A stretch of DNA of 44,950 nt from an uncultured Lachnospiraceae bacterium (GCA_947626965.1 CANQUH010000011.1:1-44950), one strand, 5' to 3'. Positions 28,201 through 34,396 are shown, numbered from the stretch's first letter. Notes: generated from the letters alone by a model not told the origin. Translations and numbers: made by a program.

Positions 28201-31005
28201 CTCGGAGAGACAATCACCTACAGCATCACGGCAGTGAACGACGGCAACCTGACGATCACGGATATCACGGTGACGGATGAGCTGACAGCTGACAGCTGGA
28301 CAGTGGAAAGCCTTGCACCGGGTGAGAGCCAGACCTTTGCGGCATCCCACGTGGTGACGGAGGCGGATACCCTTGCGGGCAGCGTGGTGAACACGGCTGT
28401 GGCAGCGGGAACGAGCCCGGATCCGGAGGAACCGGACGTGCCGGTAACGCCTGGTGAGACGGAAGACCCGGTCGAGACGCCGGCCCCGAGCCTGTACGTT
28501 GAGAAGACGGCGGCGCAGGCGGAAGGCGGCTACGCGCTGGGCGGCGTGGTTACTTATACAATCCGGGTAGTGAACAACGGAAACACGGACGTCAGCGGAA
28601 TCACCGTGAATGACCCGCTGACCGGGAACACCTGGACAGTGGATGCCCTTGCGGAAGGCGGGGAGGCAGCCTTTACAGCCACCCATGTGGTGACGGAGGC
28701 GGACATCCTTGCGGGCAGCGTAACGAATGTGGCGACGGCGGCGGGAACGGCGCCGGACGGAAGCACGGTGGAGTCTGAGGACAGCGCGACAGTCATAACC
28801 GAGGAAAGCAGAGGCCATATCACAGTGGCAAAGACGGCGACAAGCACGCCGGCGAACGGGACGGCCTACACGCTTGGCGAGACGGTTACTTATGAGATTA
28901 CAGCAGCAAATGACGGCAACCTGACAATCACGGACATCACGGTAACGGATGAACTGACCGGAGACAGCTGGACAGTGGAGAGCCTTGCGCCGGGTGCGGA
29001 CCAGACCTTCACAACCACCCATGTGGTAACGGAGGCGGACATTTCCGCGGGCAGCGTGCTGAACGTAGCGACGGCAGCGGGAACGAGCCCGGATCCGGAG
29101 GAGCCGGAAGTACCGGTGACGCCGGGCCAGGAGGAAGTCCTGACGGAGGACAGGAACCCGGCGGTCGCGATCGACAAGGCAGTGACCTCGACGCCGGCGG
29201 CAGCGAGCGGAAGGTACGCGGCGGGCGAGACCGTCACCTACCAGGTAACCGTGACCAACACAGGAAACCTGACACTTGAGAACCTTACACTGGAAGACAT
29301 GATCACCAGGCCGGGCGGAGCGCAGGTGGTTCCGGAAGGAATTGAGGAAGGCCTTGCGGGCGTTGAATCCCTGGCGCCGGGCGAGTCGGCAGTTGTCACC
29401 TACAGCTATGTGGTGACGGAGGCGGACCTTGGAGGAAGCCTGGTCAACAACGCGGTTGTGGAAGGGACGCCGGTCATCCCGGACCCGACGCCGGAGACGC
29501 CGGAACTGCAGCCGCAGGACAATGACAGCGAGACCGTCCTGACGGAGGAGCCTGCAGACAGCACAATCACAATCAGCAAGACGAACGTGGACGGACTCAC
29601 AGGAGAGCTGCTGTCCCTGCCGGGAGCACAGTTCTACGTGGCGCTCTTCGCGGATGAGCAGCTGACCCAGCGGGTAAGCGGTGTGCAGACGCTTGCCTTT
29701 GGAGAGGACCAGGCGACGGTATCGGCAGCGTTCGAGGGCCTGGAGCCTGGAACCTACTACATCGCTGAGACGGACGCGGAAGGAAATGTCCTGACGGGCG
29801 GCGAGTACGACGGAGGCACCTTTACACCGGAATACGCGGGCGGCCAGCAGGTAGTGATCACGGAGAGCGGGCAGAGCACGGCAATAGCGTTCCAGAACCT
29901 GTTCGCGGTACTGCCGGAGGAAGGCTACAGCCGCATGGCGGAGCTGACAGTCACGAAAGAAGTGAGAGATACGAGCGGGGCGCCGATGAACTCGGATGAG
30001 ACGTTCTACGCGGGACTCTTCTATGACGAGGCATGCACGATCCCGGCGGAAGGCGTATCGCAACAGATCATCCCGTTTGAAATGAACGGAGGATCTTCGG
30101 CGAGCGCAACAGCGGAAGTAACGATCCTGGGCGACGGAAGCGACACGGTGCTGTATGTGACGGAGGTCACGGCGGACGGAACGCCGGTGAAGGACGCGGC
30201 GGACTTCCCGTATGAAGTGACGGTGGAAGGCGGAAAGGTGACGGTGAACGCGGATTCTCCGGAAGCAAGCGCAAGGATCATCAACGTGGCGGAAGAGCCG
30301 GGAAGGAGTTATTACGAAGCCGGCGATCTGACCGTCACGAAGGAAGTAAGAAACGCGGAAGGCCGTCTGGTCAATTCGGATGAGACGTTCTACGCGGGAA
30401 TCTTCTCCGATTCAGCGTACACGACGCTGGCGGACAACGTATCGCAGCCGGTAGTGGAACTGAACATGCAGGGAGCTTCGAAGATGAGCGTGAGCGTGGA
30501 AGTGAGCGTGGCGGATGAAGAGAGCGACACGATCTTGTACGTGACCGAGGTGACGGAAGACGGGAAGCCGGTATCCGGAAGCGCGAGCTTCGCATATGAT
30601 GTGACGGTAGAGGGCGGAACGGTCGTAATGAACGGGAACACCCTGGAAGGAAATGTAAAGATCGTCAATGCGGAGGCATCCGCGGAAGAGCCGGGAGAAC
30701 CGGAGGAGCCTGGAACAGAAGAACCTGGAACAGAGGAGCCTGGAACAGAGGAGCCTGGAACCGAGGAATCCGGAACGGAAGAGCCTGGAACGGAGAAGCC
30801 GGGAACAGGAGACAACGGAACGGACGACGGAGACAACGACAGAACGGGCATGAGCGAAGCCGAGACAGAGGGAAGCGAGACCGTCCAGAGCGTCAGGACA
30901 GGAGACGAGACGCCGGTCATGACATGGATGATCATATTCCTTGCGGCAGCCCTTGCAATGTTCCTGACAGCAGTTTCCTGCTTCAGGAAGAGAAGAAGCA
31001 GATAA
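15175..31005 (+). CDS. Giant repetitive cell-wall-anchored surface protein (body)
   Basis: The open frame covers 5,276 residues from the ATG at 15175; the coding part really starts at the G tract. In order: four modules of about 92-101 residues (VTF..EG..VTVDGE..., to residue 370), a bacterial Ig-like 2 domain (376-472), two InlB-type repeats ending LYAIW, a Cna-B domain (758-855), five 97-residue Cna-B repeats (860-1343), and about 28 DUF11/DUF7507-like domains of roughly 105-125 residues (1352-4793). Three prealbumin-like or SpaA-like domains follow (4796-5165), with a PGTEE-repeat linker. The end is a sorting signal: VRTGDETP at 5240, one helix and KRRSR. The anchor is a VxTGD variant of LPxTG. 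No sortase gene is in the window. It is likely an adhesin, folded as a long stalk with isopeptide bonds. Confidence 0.85.
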   Translation: MDEGAQVSVDGENIADNGTAMAQDGKIVFSAWAKDGYEITSVLVDGEKDARHNGDSTTEYVIEGIKTDETVVSVSTQALDTEASETGEDSAVKNVVTFQVAEGAAVTVDGEDVADNGTAMAKDGTIVFFAFPKDGYEITSVIFDGEHETRKTSDESGNEYIIEGIQTDETVVSVSAQPVDDGIRRNVVTFEVAKGAVVTVDGENVADGETAMAKDGTIIFTAVPEEGYEITSVIFDGDHETRKTSDESGNEYILEGIQTDETVISVSAKGPEAEETETETEPGAAKNEVSFNVEEGLTVTLNGEDVTNKTVETGKKKITFEVEPEEGYEIGEVIAEADGEEAEVTENGNGKYTIKGLAATNETLVKIASEPSGIAPISISGPTAVEVGETITLESSENNGDNHQWTSDDKNIATVEGKKSTSGGFLGLGGTTIYTGEVTGIAPGVVKITHTYTTGFENNQQTHTETYEVTVKAASLRTVTFNHNTEDNGYGSGNAPASRSVKKGGTITLPDQDNMTARNGYVFVGWSTNNGAATALGDINKPENTAVYPAGSSYNVEKNITLYAIWAKQNEKATFYIRLDGKMPKEPGNYNISDYTSGIPVNGALKEGYFYFNSQGVDAQLNKEPTEEQIKAVIDNNSQINKTYRIGTDYVVWYVIKYQYNGLFSGWGWHVDGVLYTNEKVRLTYDENVSVGYSSYVQGIPMGQQYDKNTSVTVEGTPTWPGHTFQGWALDKEGPVKYHAGDQFTITEDTVLYAIWDEITTSVTVTKQWIDGNSSTRPGNIEVRLKQDERNYGDAVILNSENGWTYTWRNLPQTDETGEKHAYTVEETAVPGYKTTYGESQTSSNGNVSITVTNTRNDIDAKINVTGTKTWVDGGKTHDNATELTLTLSRTSAKAGSEAESVEATATWEGNKYTFKDVAKYDAEGYEYTYSVAETAIEGYDTTSAGNNFTNTMSNIGEKTSVTGTKTWVDGGRTHNNANEVKLTLSRTSAKAGSTAETVEATAEWDGNKYTFADVAKYDAEGYEYTYSVAEAKVEGYTTTSAGNNFTNTMDGIDTKINVSGTKTWVDGGKTHDNAKELTLTLSRTSAKAGSKAENVEATATWEGDTYTFSELPKYDAEGYEYTYSVAETEVEGYTTEQVGNNFTNTMDGIDAKIVVTGTKTWVDGGKEHNNADELELTLSRTSAKAGSEAETVEATATWEGDTYTFSGLPKYDAEGYEYTYSVAEAAIEGYTTDQDGNNFTNTVNTINDKIDVSGTKTWVDGGKAHDNATELTLTLSRTSAKAGSKAETVEATATWDGNTYTFADVAKYDAEGYEYTYSVAEAEVKGYTTTSDGNNFTNTMNNDEPAGNKTRGTVADEYKVTETLSDGSTRDLLKVGAEVTYTIEYYNHTNEAANVTITDTLPAGTELVKVSEGGNYSDGTVTWTISNVGPFKRGFVTVTIRITEEILNTPSANPEVTNEASIQVGDEDEIKVSSGTDYVAKPGLTSEKKLTNGMNKNGSERKFKAGETATFDIVVKNTGNTTQYGVVVTDTMAGAKIVARDGYTVNADGTATIEKIPVGKSVTVQAEYTVTQDDIDNQTKLTNTATVSGEGTTTGPDPEPIPTEERKLNFEIAKELVTWPTTYKAGEHVDYLIAVRNTGNTTLTINLADVMGETAYDLNAKGVQTNMNPYKGCTITESSEGSVKLEMQPGSAVTFQYSHRVTEQDILNGELKNIATATPEEETMAPKSAEVTVKFEKPNPHLTVEKKVTSTPKNGSTYALGETVEYEITVTNDGNLTISDVTVKDDLTGLEQKVGELKPGEPYKVTTSYTVTEEDIRKGSVTNVATADGTPPNGTKLEVTPSEAKVPTDPVIEKMTVKKEIVNGEHEFGLGEVIRYMVTIENEGNQTREIVADDTFSLEHANVYFANSATKYHKDEEGNLHIKIAPNSRVVVTYEHKVTAEDIEAGQWLKNTVTMREESGEEIGSDWKEAKLTRKIKDLSVVKTLTNSGSGKDGTFKAGETATFDITVTNKGNTIRRNIVIKETLAGAKIVEGTGYTINEEGSAVIDELAPEETVTVQAEYTVTQKDIDKGGPLSNNLSVEAEGEPDPNVPTEDIPLEPRNPEWSVEKTAINEGRGTAGGKFRYGETVQYQVVITNKGNTTLDGLKMNDALFGDEINVYGEGVTWKRNGNTLVLSGLAPEKTAVVTYSHTITEADIKNAAEAEGKVVNTVTTSMDRISEEAKAEVGVEGERRSLSAEKKLTNSGSGKNGRFKAGEKAEFDIVVRNTGNVTQGKVVVEEFLSGAVFVEGDGYRVENGKAIIEKLAPKAEVTIKAEYTVTQADIDNDEGLKNIAYVEGDEGTDPRPNPEVPVPKEDQNPDWSVEKTVVNEGTAGGNAFKVGEVIQYQIVVENTGNVTLNDLEVADAMFKDIHNVNVYGDVTHTWRGNTLIVNNLAPGKRAVVTYSYTVTEEDVLTGKVENTATVSEGEKSKSDDADANTEIAVKELSSTKKLTNKGTGKDGAFKAGETAEFDIVVTNDGNITQKNVIVAEALEGAVIKEGEGYSINGRGQAVIGELKPGKSVTVKAAYTVTQKDIDSKAELKNIAKVSGEGTTPDPEPVPIPKEEQNPDFEVTKIQMTRPSSYKLGEHVNYLLKVENTGNMTLNLNVSDILGNETVNLSVAEVQMNSIRSTFVGHSDSVVLIMPPGAIVTFQYSHTVTEEDILTLNGELVNTATAVFEDTKKQAEVKVGIETPNPHLTVEKKTTSRPKNGSTYALGEKIEYSITVKNDGNLTIKDVTVKDELVGKEWSAGTLTPGASQTFTAEYVVTEADIAKDPGFVTNEATADGKGPDEEHEPDVTPGKTTDPTDPVKKAVTVEKEIINSGNTFSAGEIIRYQVTVRNEGNQTRNLVLTDTFGLKNANVYFADLNVTYSMNEDGSLNLNLPGGTRAVVTYDYEVTMRDIELGPDLRNTAVVSDKDGEAGRDTATATIVDEVRELLLNKKLTNAGTGENGTFKAGEKAEFDITVTNNGNTVRNIEVKEKLEGAVIVEGEGYTVENNKAVIKGLAPGETVTVKAAYTLKQEDIDNNETGEFANIAAVNGENTPPAPIPTEPRNPGLSVTKTVTNAGTSDKTGEDGKKLFKAGDTVEFDVAVNNTGNTTQARRTVIVTEQMEGAKFVSDGSVLYSVLEDGKKAQINVDMVPGMPGMPIILKAVYTVTQEDIDEGRQLTNIVMADGDNGTNPDPRDEEKIPTEPKEPGLTAAKTLTNAGTGENGAFKAGETAAFDIEVTNTGNTTQKDVVVTEQLAGAVIVAGEGYTINEAGQAVIGTIAPEATVTVKATYEVKQADIDSENTLKNIAVISGGDPTEPVPNPEVEIPREPKNPGLTASKTVTNAPAGGFKAGETAKFDITVTNSGNTTQTDVVVEEQLAGAEIVEGKGYTINEAGQAVIAEMAPKAEVVVKAAYTVSQDDIDNDAELKNIALVKGDNGEDLDPTPEVEIPEEPKNPGLTAAKTLTNAGTGENGAFKAGDTAAFDITVTNSGNTTQTNVTISEQLADAVIVPGTGYTINEDGQAVIAEMAPGAVVVVKATYTVKQSDIDSVEELKNIAVVNGDNGEDPDPTPEVDIPEEDQRKGLSAVKTVTNIPESGFFRAGETAEFDIAVTNTGNTTQKDVIVTEQLEDAVIVAGEGYTVNDAGQAVIGTIAPKATVTVKATYEVKQSDIDSEGTLKNVAAIGGGDPTNPVPDPEVEIPKEPKEPGLTANKTVTNAPAGGFKAGETAKFDITVTNTGNTTQTDVVVAEQLAGAEIVEGEGYTINEDGQAVIAEMAPDAVVIVKAEYTVTQEDIDSDEELKNIVKVEPENGPDPEVTIPEEPKNPALSSAKTVTNKGTGENGAFKAGETAEFNITVKNTGNMTQTNVVVAEQLAGAAIVEGEGYTINEAGQAVIAEMAPDAAVVVKAAYEVTQEDIDSNAELTNIALVEGDNGTNPDPEPEITIPTEPKNGHVTITKTTTSTPANGEAYVLGETITYSITAENDGNLTLTDVVVTDELTGDSWTVGTLEPGETSEAFTASHVVTEADILAGSVVNVATATGTSPDPETPPTVVPGNTEDPTEPKDGHLTIAKTVTGTPENGEAYALGETITYSITATNDGNLTLTNVVVTDALTGDSWTIAGLAPGASESFTAEHVVTEADILAGSVVNVATATGTSPDPEEPDVPVIPGTEEIQTDPKEGHLTITKEAAGTPANGETYVLGETVTYNITAANDGNLTITDITVADELTGDEWTIESLAPGASESFTAAHVVTEADILAGSVVNVATATGTSPDPDEPDVPVDPGTEEVTTEPKDGHLTIAKATTSTPANGTAYELGETITYSITAVNDGNLTITDITVTDELTADSWTVESLAPGESQTFAASHVVTEADTLAGSVVNTAVAAGTSPDPEEPDVPVTPGETEDPVETPAPSLYVEKTAAQAEGGYALGGVVTYTIRVVNNGNTDVSGITVNDPLTGNTWTVDALAEGGEAAFTATHVVTEADILAGSVTNVATAAGTAPDGSTVESEDSATVITEESRGHITVAKTATSTPANGTAYTLGETVTYEITAANDGNLTITDITVTDELTGDSWTVESLAPGADQTFTTTHVVTEADISAGSVLNVATAAGTSPDPEEPEVPVTPGQEEVLTEDRNPAVAIDKAVTSTPAAASGRYAAGETVTYQVTVTNTGNLTLENLTLEDMITRPGGAQVVPEGIEEGLAGVESLAPGESAVVTYSYVVTEADLGGSLVNNAVVEGTPVIPDPTPETPELQPQDNDSETVLTEEPADSTITISKTNVDGLTGELLSLPGAQFYVALFADEQLTQRVSGVQTLAFGEDQATVSAAFEGLEPGTYYIAETDAEGNVLTGGEYDGGTFTPEYAGGQQVVITESGQSTAIAFQNLFAVLPEEGYSRMAELTVTKEVRDTSGAPMNSDETFYAGLFYDEACTIPAEGVSQQIIPFEMNGGSSASATAEVTILGDGSDTVLYVTEVTADGTPVKDAADFPYEVTVEGGKVTVNADSPEASARIINVAEEPGRSYYEAGDLTVTKEVRNAEGRLVNSDETFYAGIFSDSAYTTLADNVSQPVVELNMQGASKMSVSVEVSVADEESDTILYVTEVTEDGKPVSGSASFAYDVTVEGGTVVMNGNTLEGNVKIVNAEASAEEPGEPEEPGTEEPGTEEPGTEEPGTEESGTEEPGTEKPGTGDNGTDDGDNDRTGMSEAETEGSETVQSVRTGDETPVMTWMIIFLAAALAMFLTAVSCFRKRRSR
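17752..19203 (+). repeat. Five tandem 291-bp Cna-B repeats
   Basis: The codon for the V before TGTKTW or SGTKTW occurs at 17767, 18058, 18349, 18640 and 18931, an exact period of 291 bp (97 residues). Units contain TKTWVDGGK, LTLSRTSAKAGS, YDAEGYEYTYSVAE and GNNFTNT. Nucleotide identity between units is high, so unit number may vary by recombination. Confidence 0.9.
19620..29560 (+). repeat. Array of DUF11/DUF7507-like domains
   Basis: About 27 consecutive domains follow one plain DUF11 domain. Each has a start like LTAAKTLTNAGTGE, an FKAGETAEFDI strand, a VTNTGNTTQ turn, and a late VTQEDID segment. Three subtypes alternate. The last seven or so (27100-29100) are a GHLTI...NDGNLT...VVTEADILAGSV subtype with strongly GC-rich codons. 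Confidence 0.85.
30709..30800 (+). repeat. EEPGT linker repeat before the wall anchor
   Basis: Fifteen-base units encode EEPGT and variants (EESGT, EKPGT) six or seven times, giving a flexible acidic wall-spanning linker. The same EEPGT-type units recur in the secreted protein at 31488. Confidence 0.8.
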
Positions 31006-31487
31006 ACTGGATTTGCTGAAACCTGGAGGGGAGGGAAGGCCCGGAGGGGCCGGCCGTCCCCCAAGCAAGACACCCGGCGGGCTGAGACGTCCGCATCCGC
31101 CGGACGGCCTGTATCTGCCGGGGAGAGGATGAGCGGTGCGGCGCATCGTTCCATCCTCCCGGCAGACGGAAAATTATCCGGAGCCATCTGGCAGAGGACA
31201 AGCGAAGCGGAGCAGCCGCATTTCATCCTCCCGGCAGACGGAAAATTATCTGGAGCCATCTGGCAAAGGACAAGCGAAGCGGAGCAGCCGCATTTCATCC
31301 TCCCGGCAGACGGAAAATTATCCGGAGCCATCTGGCAGAGGACAAGCGAAGCGGAGCAGCCGCATTTCATCCTCCCGGCAGACAGGAAAGATTATCCGGC
31401 AGGAGACGGGCGGATCAGCCGCACCGGACAGAAAAGAAGAAAAACCGAAAGAATGAAAGCAGGATCGGACAGATCAGGAGGACGCAT
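31006..31487 (+). other. Intergenic region with 72-bp tandem repeats
   Basis: This 482-nt gap lies between the adhesin and the next secreted protein. Its first part is GC-rich, with complementary GGCC-type stretches near 31037-31057 that could end the adhesin mRNA. The rest is a tandem array (31152-31385). The array keeps reading frames open on both strands because its period is a multiple of three, but none has credible composition or a start signal. Confidence 0.6.
31152..31385. repeat. 72-bp tandem repeat, three full copies and part of a fourth
   Basis: Copies begin with CATCCTCCCGGCAGAC at 31152, 31224, 31296 and 31368, an exact 72-bp period. Copies 1 and 3 are almost identical, copy 2 differs at a few positions, and copy 4 breaks off after about 18 bp. 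Confidence 0.9.
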
Positions 31488-32690
31488 ATGGTAAACAGAA
31501 TGTACAGGAAAAAGATTGCGATGGCTGTCATGGCGGCGGCGCTTGTAATACAGGCTCCGGTGCTGGCGGAAGAAACGGAGGCAGAACCTCTGCCGGAAGT
31601 GCCGCAGGAAACAGTGATGCAGACGGAAGCTCCGGCCCCAGCGGCAGAGACGGAAGCGCCGCCGCGGACAGAAGCACCGCAGACGGAGGCTCCACAAACG
31701 GAAGCGCAGACAGAAGCGCCGCAGACGGAGGCTCCACAAACAGAGGCGCCGCAAACGGAGGCTCCACAGACAGAAGTTCCACAGACGGAGGCTCCACAGA
31801 CAGAAGTTCCGCAAACGGAGGCTCCACAAACGGAAGCGCAGACAGAAGCGCCGCAGACGGAAGCCCCACAGACAGAGGCAGAGACAGAAGCGCCGCAGAC
31901 GGAAGCTTTTCAGACAGAAGCAGGAACAGAGGCCTCTGAGGAAACAGAAGCAGAAACCTCCGGAACAGAAACGGGAGCAAAATCCGGGTCTGAAGAGGAA
32001 TCTTCTGAAGCAGGAACGGAGTCCGAGGCCGCGGGAGAAGAGCCGGGAACGGAATCTTCTGAGGCAGGAACAGAGACAGAAGCCGCGGAAGAAGAACCAG
32101 GAACGGAGTCTTCTGAGGCGGGAACAGAGACAGAAGAAGAACCAGGAACGGAATCTTCTGAGGCGGGAACAGGGACAGAAGAAGAACCAGGAACGGAGTC
32201 TTCTGAGGCAGGAACGGAGACGGAAGCTGCAGCAGAAGAAACCGAATCTGAAGAAACAGAGGCGGAGACTTCCGGGGAAACAGAAAAAGCAGTTGTTTAC
32301 GAGACAGATTTCTATTATGAGAACGATGAAGTCATCGTGACGGCGAAAGCAAATGAGGCGGCGAAGCTTCCCGAAGGCACGAAGATGAACGTATACAGGC
32401 TTGAGGAAGGGACAGCGGAATTTAACGCTGCGAAACAGGCCGCGGAAGCAAACTGCGGAGCAAGCGAAACAGCGGAATACAGATTTTATGGGGCATCGTT
32501 TGTATATAACGGAGAAAAGCTGAACCCGGCGGATGGAACCGTATCCATACAGGTACAGTTTAAGACAATACAGATTGACGCGTCAGCAAAAACGCAGAAA
32601 GTCCTCCAGATCAAAGGAGGAGGAGCGAAGGATGTGACCGCTGCGGCAGCAGAAGGAAGCAGCATGAGTTCAGTAAATTTCGCAATCTGA
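31488..32690 (+). CDS. Secreted protein with TEAPQ and EPGTESSEAG repeats
   Basis: The 400-residue product begins with a signal peptide (MYRKKIAMAVMAAALVIQAP, ending near VLAEE). Residues 30-145 are repeats of TEAPQ, residues 165-265 are acidic EEPGTESSEAGTETE units, and residues 280-400 form a globular domain (VYETDFYYENDEVIVTAKAN, LPEGTKMNVYRLEEGT, FYGASFVYNGEKLNPADGTV). That domain resembles one found at the front of large clostridial surface proteins. There is no wall anchor or membrane helix at the end. AGGAGGA lies 5 nt before the ATG. It may be a secreted partner of the giant adhesin, or the front of a larger protein that has been cut short. Confidence 0.75.
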   Translation: MVNRMYRKKIAMAVMAAALVIQAPVLAEETEAEPLPEVPQETVMQTEAPAPAAETEAPPRTEAPQTEAPQTEAQTEAPQTEAPQTEAPQTEAPQTEVPQTEAPQTEVPQTEAPQTEAQTEAPQTEAPQTEAETEAPQTEAFQTEAGTEASEETEAETSGTETGAKSGSEEESSEAGTESEAAGEEPGTESSEAGTETEAAEEEPGTESSEAGTETEEEPGTESSEAGTGTEEEPGTESSEAGTETEAAAEETESEETEAETSGETEKAVVYETDFYYENDEVIVTAKANEAAKLPEGTKMNVYRLEEGTAEFNAAKQAAEANCGASETAEYRFYGASFVYNGEKLNPADGTVSIQVQFKTIQIDASAKTQKVLQIKGGGAKDVTAAAAEGSSMSSVNFAI

Positions 32691-32702
32691 TCAAAGAAAA
32701 GA

Positions 32703-32738
32703 GCAGACAGCAGAACCGGAGAAGGATCTGCTGTCTGC
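32703..32738 (+). terminator. Hairpin after the secreted protein gene
   Basis: GCAGACAGCAGA at 32703-32714 and TCTGCTGTCTGC at 32727-32738 form a perfect 12-bp stem 12 nt after the stop codon. The T run is poor (CTGCGTTATAC), so it may protect the mRNA end as much as terminate it. Confidence 0.55.
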
Positions 32739-32796
32739 CTGCGTTATACAGTAATTTCAGAGTATGTGGGTTTGCTAAACAAGCCCACCCATATCC

Positions 32797-32818
32797 CCCG
32801 CTGTTTACAGCGGGGGTG
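32797..32818 (-). terminator. GC-rich hairpin at the end of the Rpn fragment
   Basis: CCCCCGCTG and CAGCGGGGG pair around a 4-nt loop, and the TAA stop of the minus-strand fragment lies in the loop. A matching but imperfect hairpin ends the second fragment near 34730. It probably derives from the terminator of the parental Rpn gene. Confidence 0.5.
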
Positions 32819-33041
32819 TTGACTTTGTTGGAGCAGTCCGCTCAGCAAACCATTCCTGTACAGTCTCCAGGCTGACCTTGACCGCCCTTGCAATCTTGTC
32901 AGCAGACAGGCCCATGTCATGAAGCTCATAAGCAGTTTCCCTGGCCTGTTCCCGTCTGTCTTCCCGTCTGCCTTCTTGCCTGCCCTCTTGTCTGCCTTCT
33001 TCAATCTCATCCCACATTAACATTCTCAGCGCTTCACACAT
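32805..33041 (-). CDS. Rpn-family C-terminal fragment, possibly expressed (78 aa)
   Basis: The reading frame encodes MCEALRMLMWDEIEEGRQEG, charged RQEGRRED repeats, and ETAYELHDMGLSADKIARAV followed by SLETVQEWFAE. This is the usual tail of Rpn-family (recombination-promoting nuclease / putative transposase) proteins, with a helix-turn-helix-like end. An AAGGAGG lies 9 nt before the ATG, so it may be translated as a small protein. Immediately upstream is a second, out-of-frame Rpn segment (33042-33180). Confidence 0.5.
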   Translation of the reverse strand: MCEALRMLMWDEIEEGRQEGRQEGRREDRREQARETAYELHDMGLSADKIARAVKVSLETVQEWFAERTAPTKSTPPL

Positions 33042-33180
33042 GGCAGGAAACCTCCTTCTTTCCGCATTTTTCCATCAGCTCCCGGTTTTTCCCGCAGTTG
33101 ATGTTCAGCACCAGGGCAGCACACTCCAGAGCAGACGCTCCGAGCGTGGTCAGGGAAGGGATGAGACTGTCATTGTTTGT
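33042..33180 (-). pseudogene. Central fragment of an Rpn-family gene
   Basis: In the correct frame this encodes ALECAALVLNINCGKNRELM, then EKCGKKE, against ALECTALVLNINYGKNRELM in the intact neighbour. It then runs into a stop at the fusion with the tail fragment. A deletion has removed everything between. Confidence 0.7.
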
Positions 33181-33196
33181 GAAATCAGTACAATTT

Positions 33197-34396
33197 TCAG
33201 TTAGCTCCTGCCAGCTTCTCGCGCAGTTTCCGGAATTCTTCCCTTAGTTGGAAGAGTTCGTGTTCTGCGGTGTCGGCGCGGGTCTTTTCAGCGTCAGCGC
33301 GATTTTTTTCAACGTTTGCACGGTTTTCAGCAGCATCCGCGCGGTTCCGCTCCCGCAGCGTGTTGTTTTTCTCGCTCTCGATTCCCCGCTCAATTCCCTG
33401 CTTTATTCCATCCTGAAATCCATCGTTGTAGCTGTCTTCCTTCTCGATCTTCAAATGCCGTTCCGCATCGTATTCCCAAAAGCTCATCGCCACTACCTCC
33501 GCACGGTTTTTTATCAGGATATCTTTCAGAATTCCTTTCCGGATGCATTCGTCCACTGCCGTATTCACTGCCTCCAGCTTCTCCTTTTCCGTTGTTTTCC
33601 CCTTCATGTGTCTTCGCATGCAGGCGACAAACTGCGCGTATTCCCCAAGCTTCCCACATTTCTCCATCAGCTCCCGGTTCTTTCCGTAGTTGATATTCAG
33701 CACCAGGGCGGTACATTCCAGTGCAGGTGCTCCGGGTGCGGCAAGGGAGGACAGGAGCGTGCTTCTGCCGCTGGTTTCCTGTCCTTCCGGGAGCAGGAAT
33801 GCGTCCGACAGCTTCATCTCCCAGCTCTCGCGGCGTTTTTCTTCTCCGTTGTAGAAGACGATGTACTGGGGAACCGGCAGCGGGATCACTTTCCTTCGGT
33901 GCGGGTCATAGCCGTTCGTCTTTACATATGCACGGTACATTGCCGCAAAATACTGAAGGCCCCGCAGGGGCATGTTATAGCAGAGGGTGCTCTGGTGTTC
34001 GTACAGCCCGAGCTGGGTATGGAGCAGGAAGCCGGCGTCGTTCCTGATTCCCATGTACACCGCATCTTCCAGTGTGTAGATGATGAGATCCGTCGGATTA
34101 TCATAATCGGTGCCGCTGATGGCATTGTAGAGGCTGAGAAGGTTTTCCTTTTCGCGGAAAACGATGCGGAAGATGCCGTCCTTGAAGCAGCGGTTTAAGT
34201 TCGGTACGGTCTGTCCGCTGTTGTCCGCTTGGTCTGTCACATCCTGCGCTGCTGCGCTGTTACGTTCCGGATCATCCTCCAAAAGGGCGGATAGTTCCGC
34301 AATGCCTTCTGAGGAAACCGGTTTTTGTGCGGTCTGGTTCGTGGGGACGGATCCTGGATATCCTGTCTGTTTTTCAGTTTCTGTGTTTTGATTCAA
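33197..34396 (-). CDS. Rpn-family recombination-promoting nuclease / putative transposase
   Basis: The 399-residue product has an 80-residue polar leader, then the PD-(D/E)XK-like Rpn core: CFKDGIFRIVFREKENLLSL, YNAISGTDYDNPTDL, IRNDAGFLLHTQLGLYEHQS and MPLRGLQYFAAMYRAYV. The NDAGF aspartate and the YEHQS segment lie where the nuclease motif usually falls. The tail (residues 325-399) is a coiled coil with repeats of ENRANVEKNRADAEK. The usual C-terminal helix-turn-helix tail seen in the flanking fragments is missing here and replaced by the coiled coil. Relatives cut DNA and promote RecA-independent recombination. It is flanked by two fragments of related genes. Confidence 0.75.
   Translation of the reverse strand: MNQNTETEKQTGYPGSVPTNQTAQKPVSSEGIAELSALLEDDPERNSAAAQDVTDQADNSGQTVPNLNRCFKDGIFRIVFREKENLLSLYNAISGTDYDNPTDLIIYTLEDAVYMGIRNDAGFLLHTQLGLYEHQSTLCYNMPLRGLQYFAAMYRAYVKTNGYDPHRRKVIPLPVPQYIVFYNGEEKRRESWEMKLSDAFLLPEGQETSGRSTLLSSLAAPGAPALECTALVLNINYGKNRELMEKCGKLGEYAQFVACMRRHMKGKTTEKEKLEAVNTAVDECIRKGILKDILIKNRAEVVAMSFWEYDAERHLKIEKEDSYNDGFQDGIKQGIERGIESEKNNTLRERNRADAAENRANVEKNRADAEKTRADTAEHELFQLREEFRKLREKLAGAN

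Noticed and set aside
26737-30063. Long minus-strand open frame of 1,108 codons antisense to the adhesin
   Set aside because: It mirrors the tandem repeats and biased codons of the + strand gene, is rich in Arg, Cys and His, and has no ribosome site or recognisable domain.
31152-31385. Possible CRISPR array
   Set aside because: The units are contiguous 72-bp tandem copies without unique spacers, and no cas genes are near.
31129-31494. Frames across the 72-bp repeats on either strand
   Set aside because: The period is a multiple of three, so frames stay open by chance. Composition and start sites are not convincing.
33248-34198. Plus-strand frame of 316 codons opposite the Rpn gene
   Set aside because: It is the shadow of a gene whose family motifs are clear on the minus strand.
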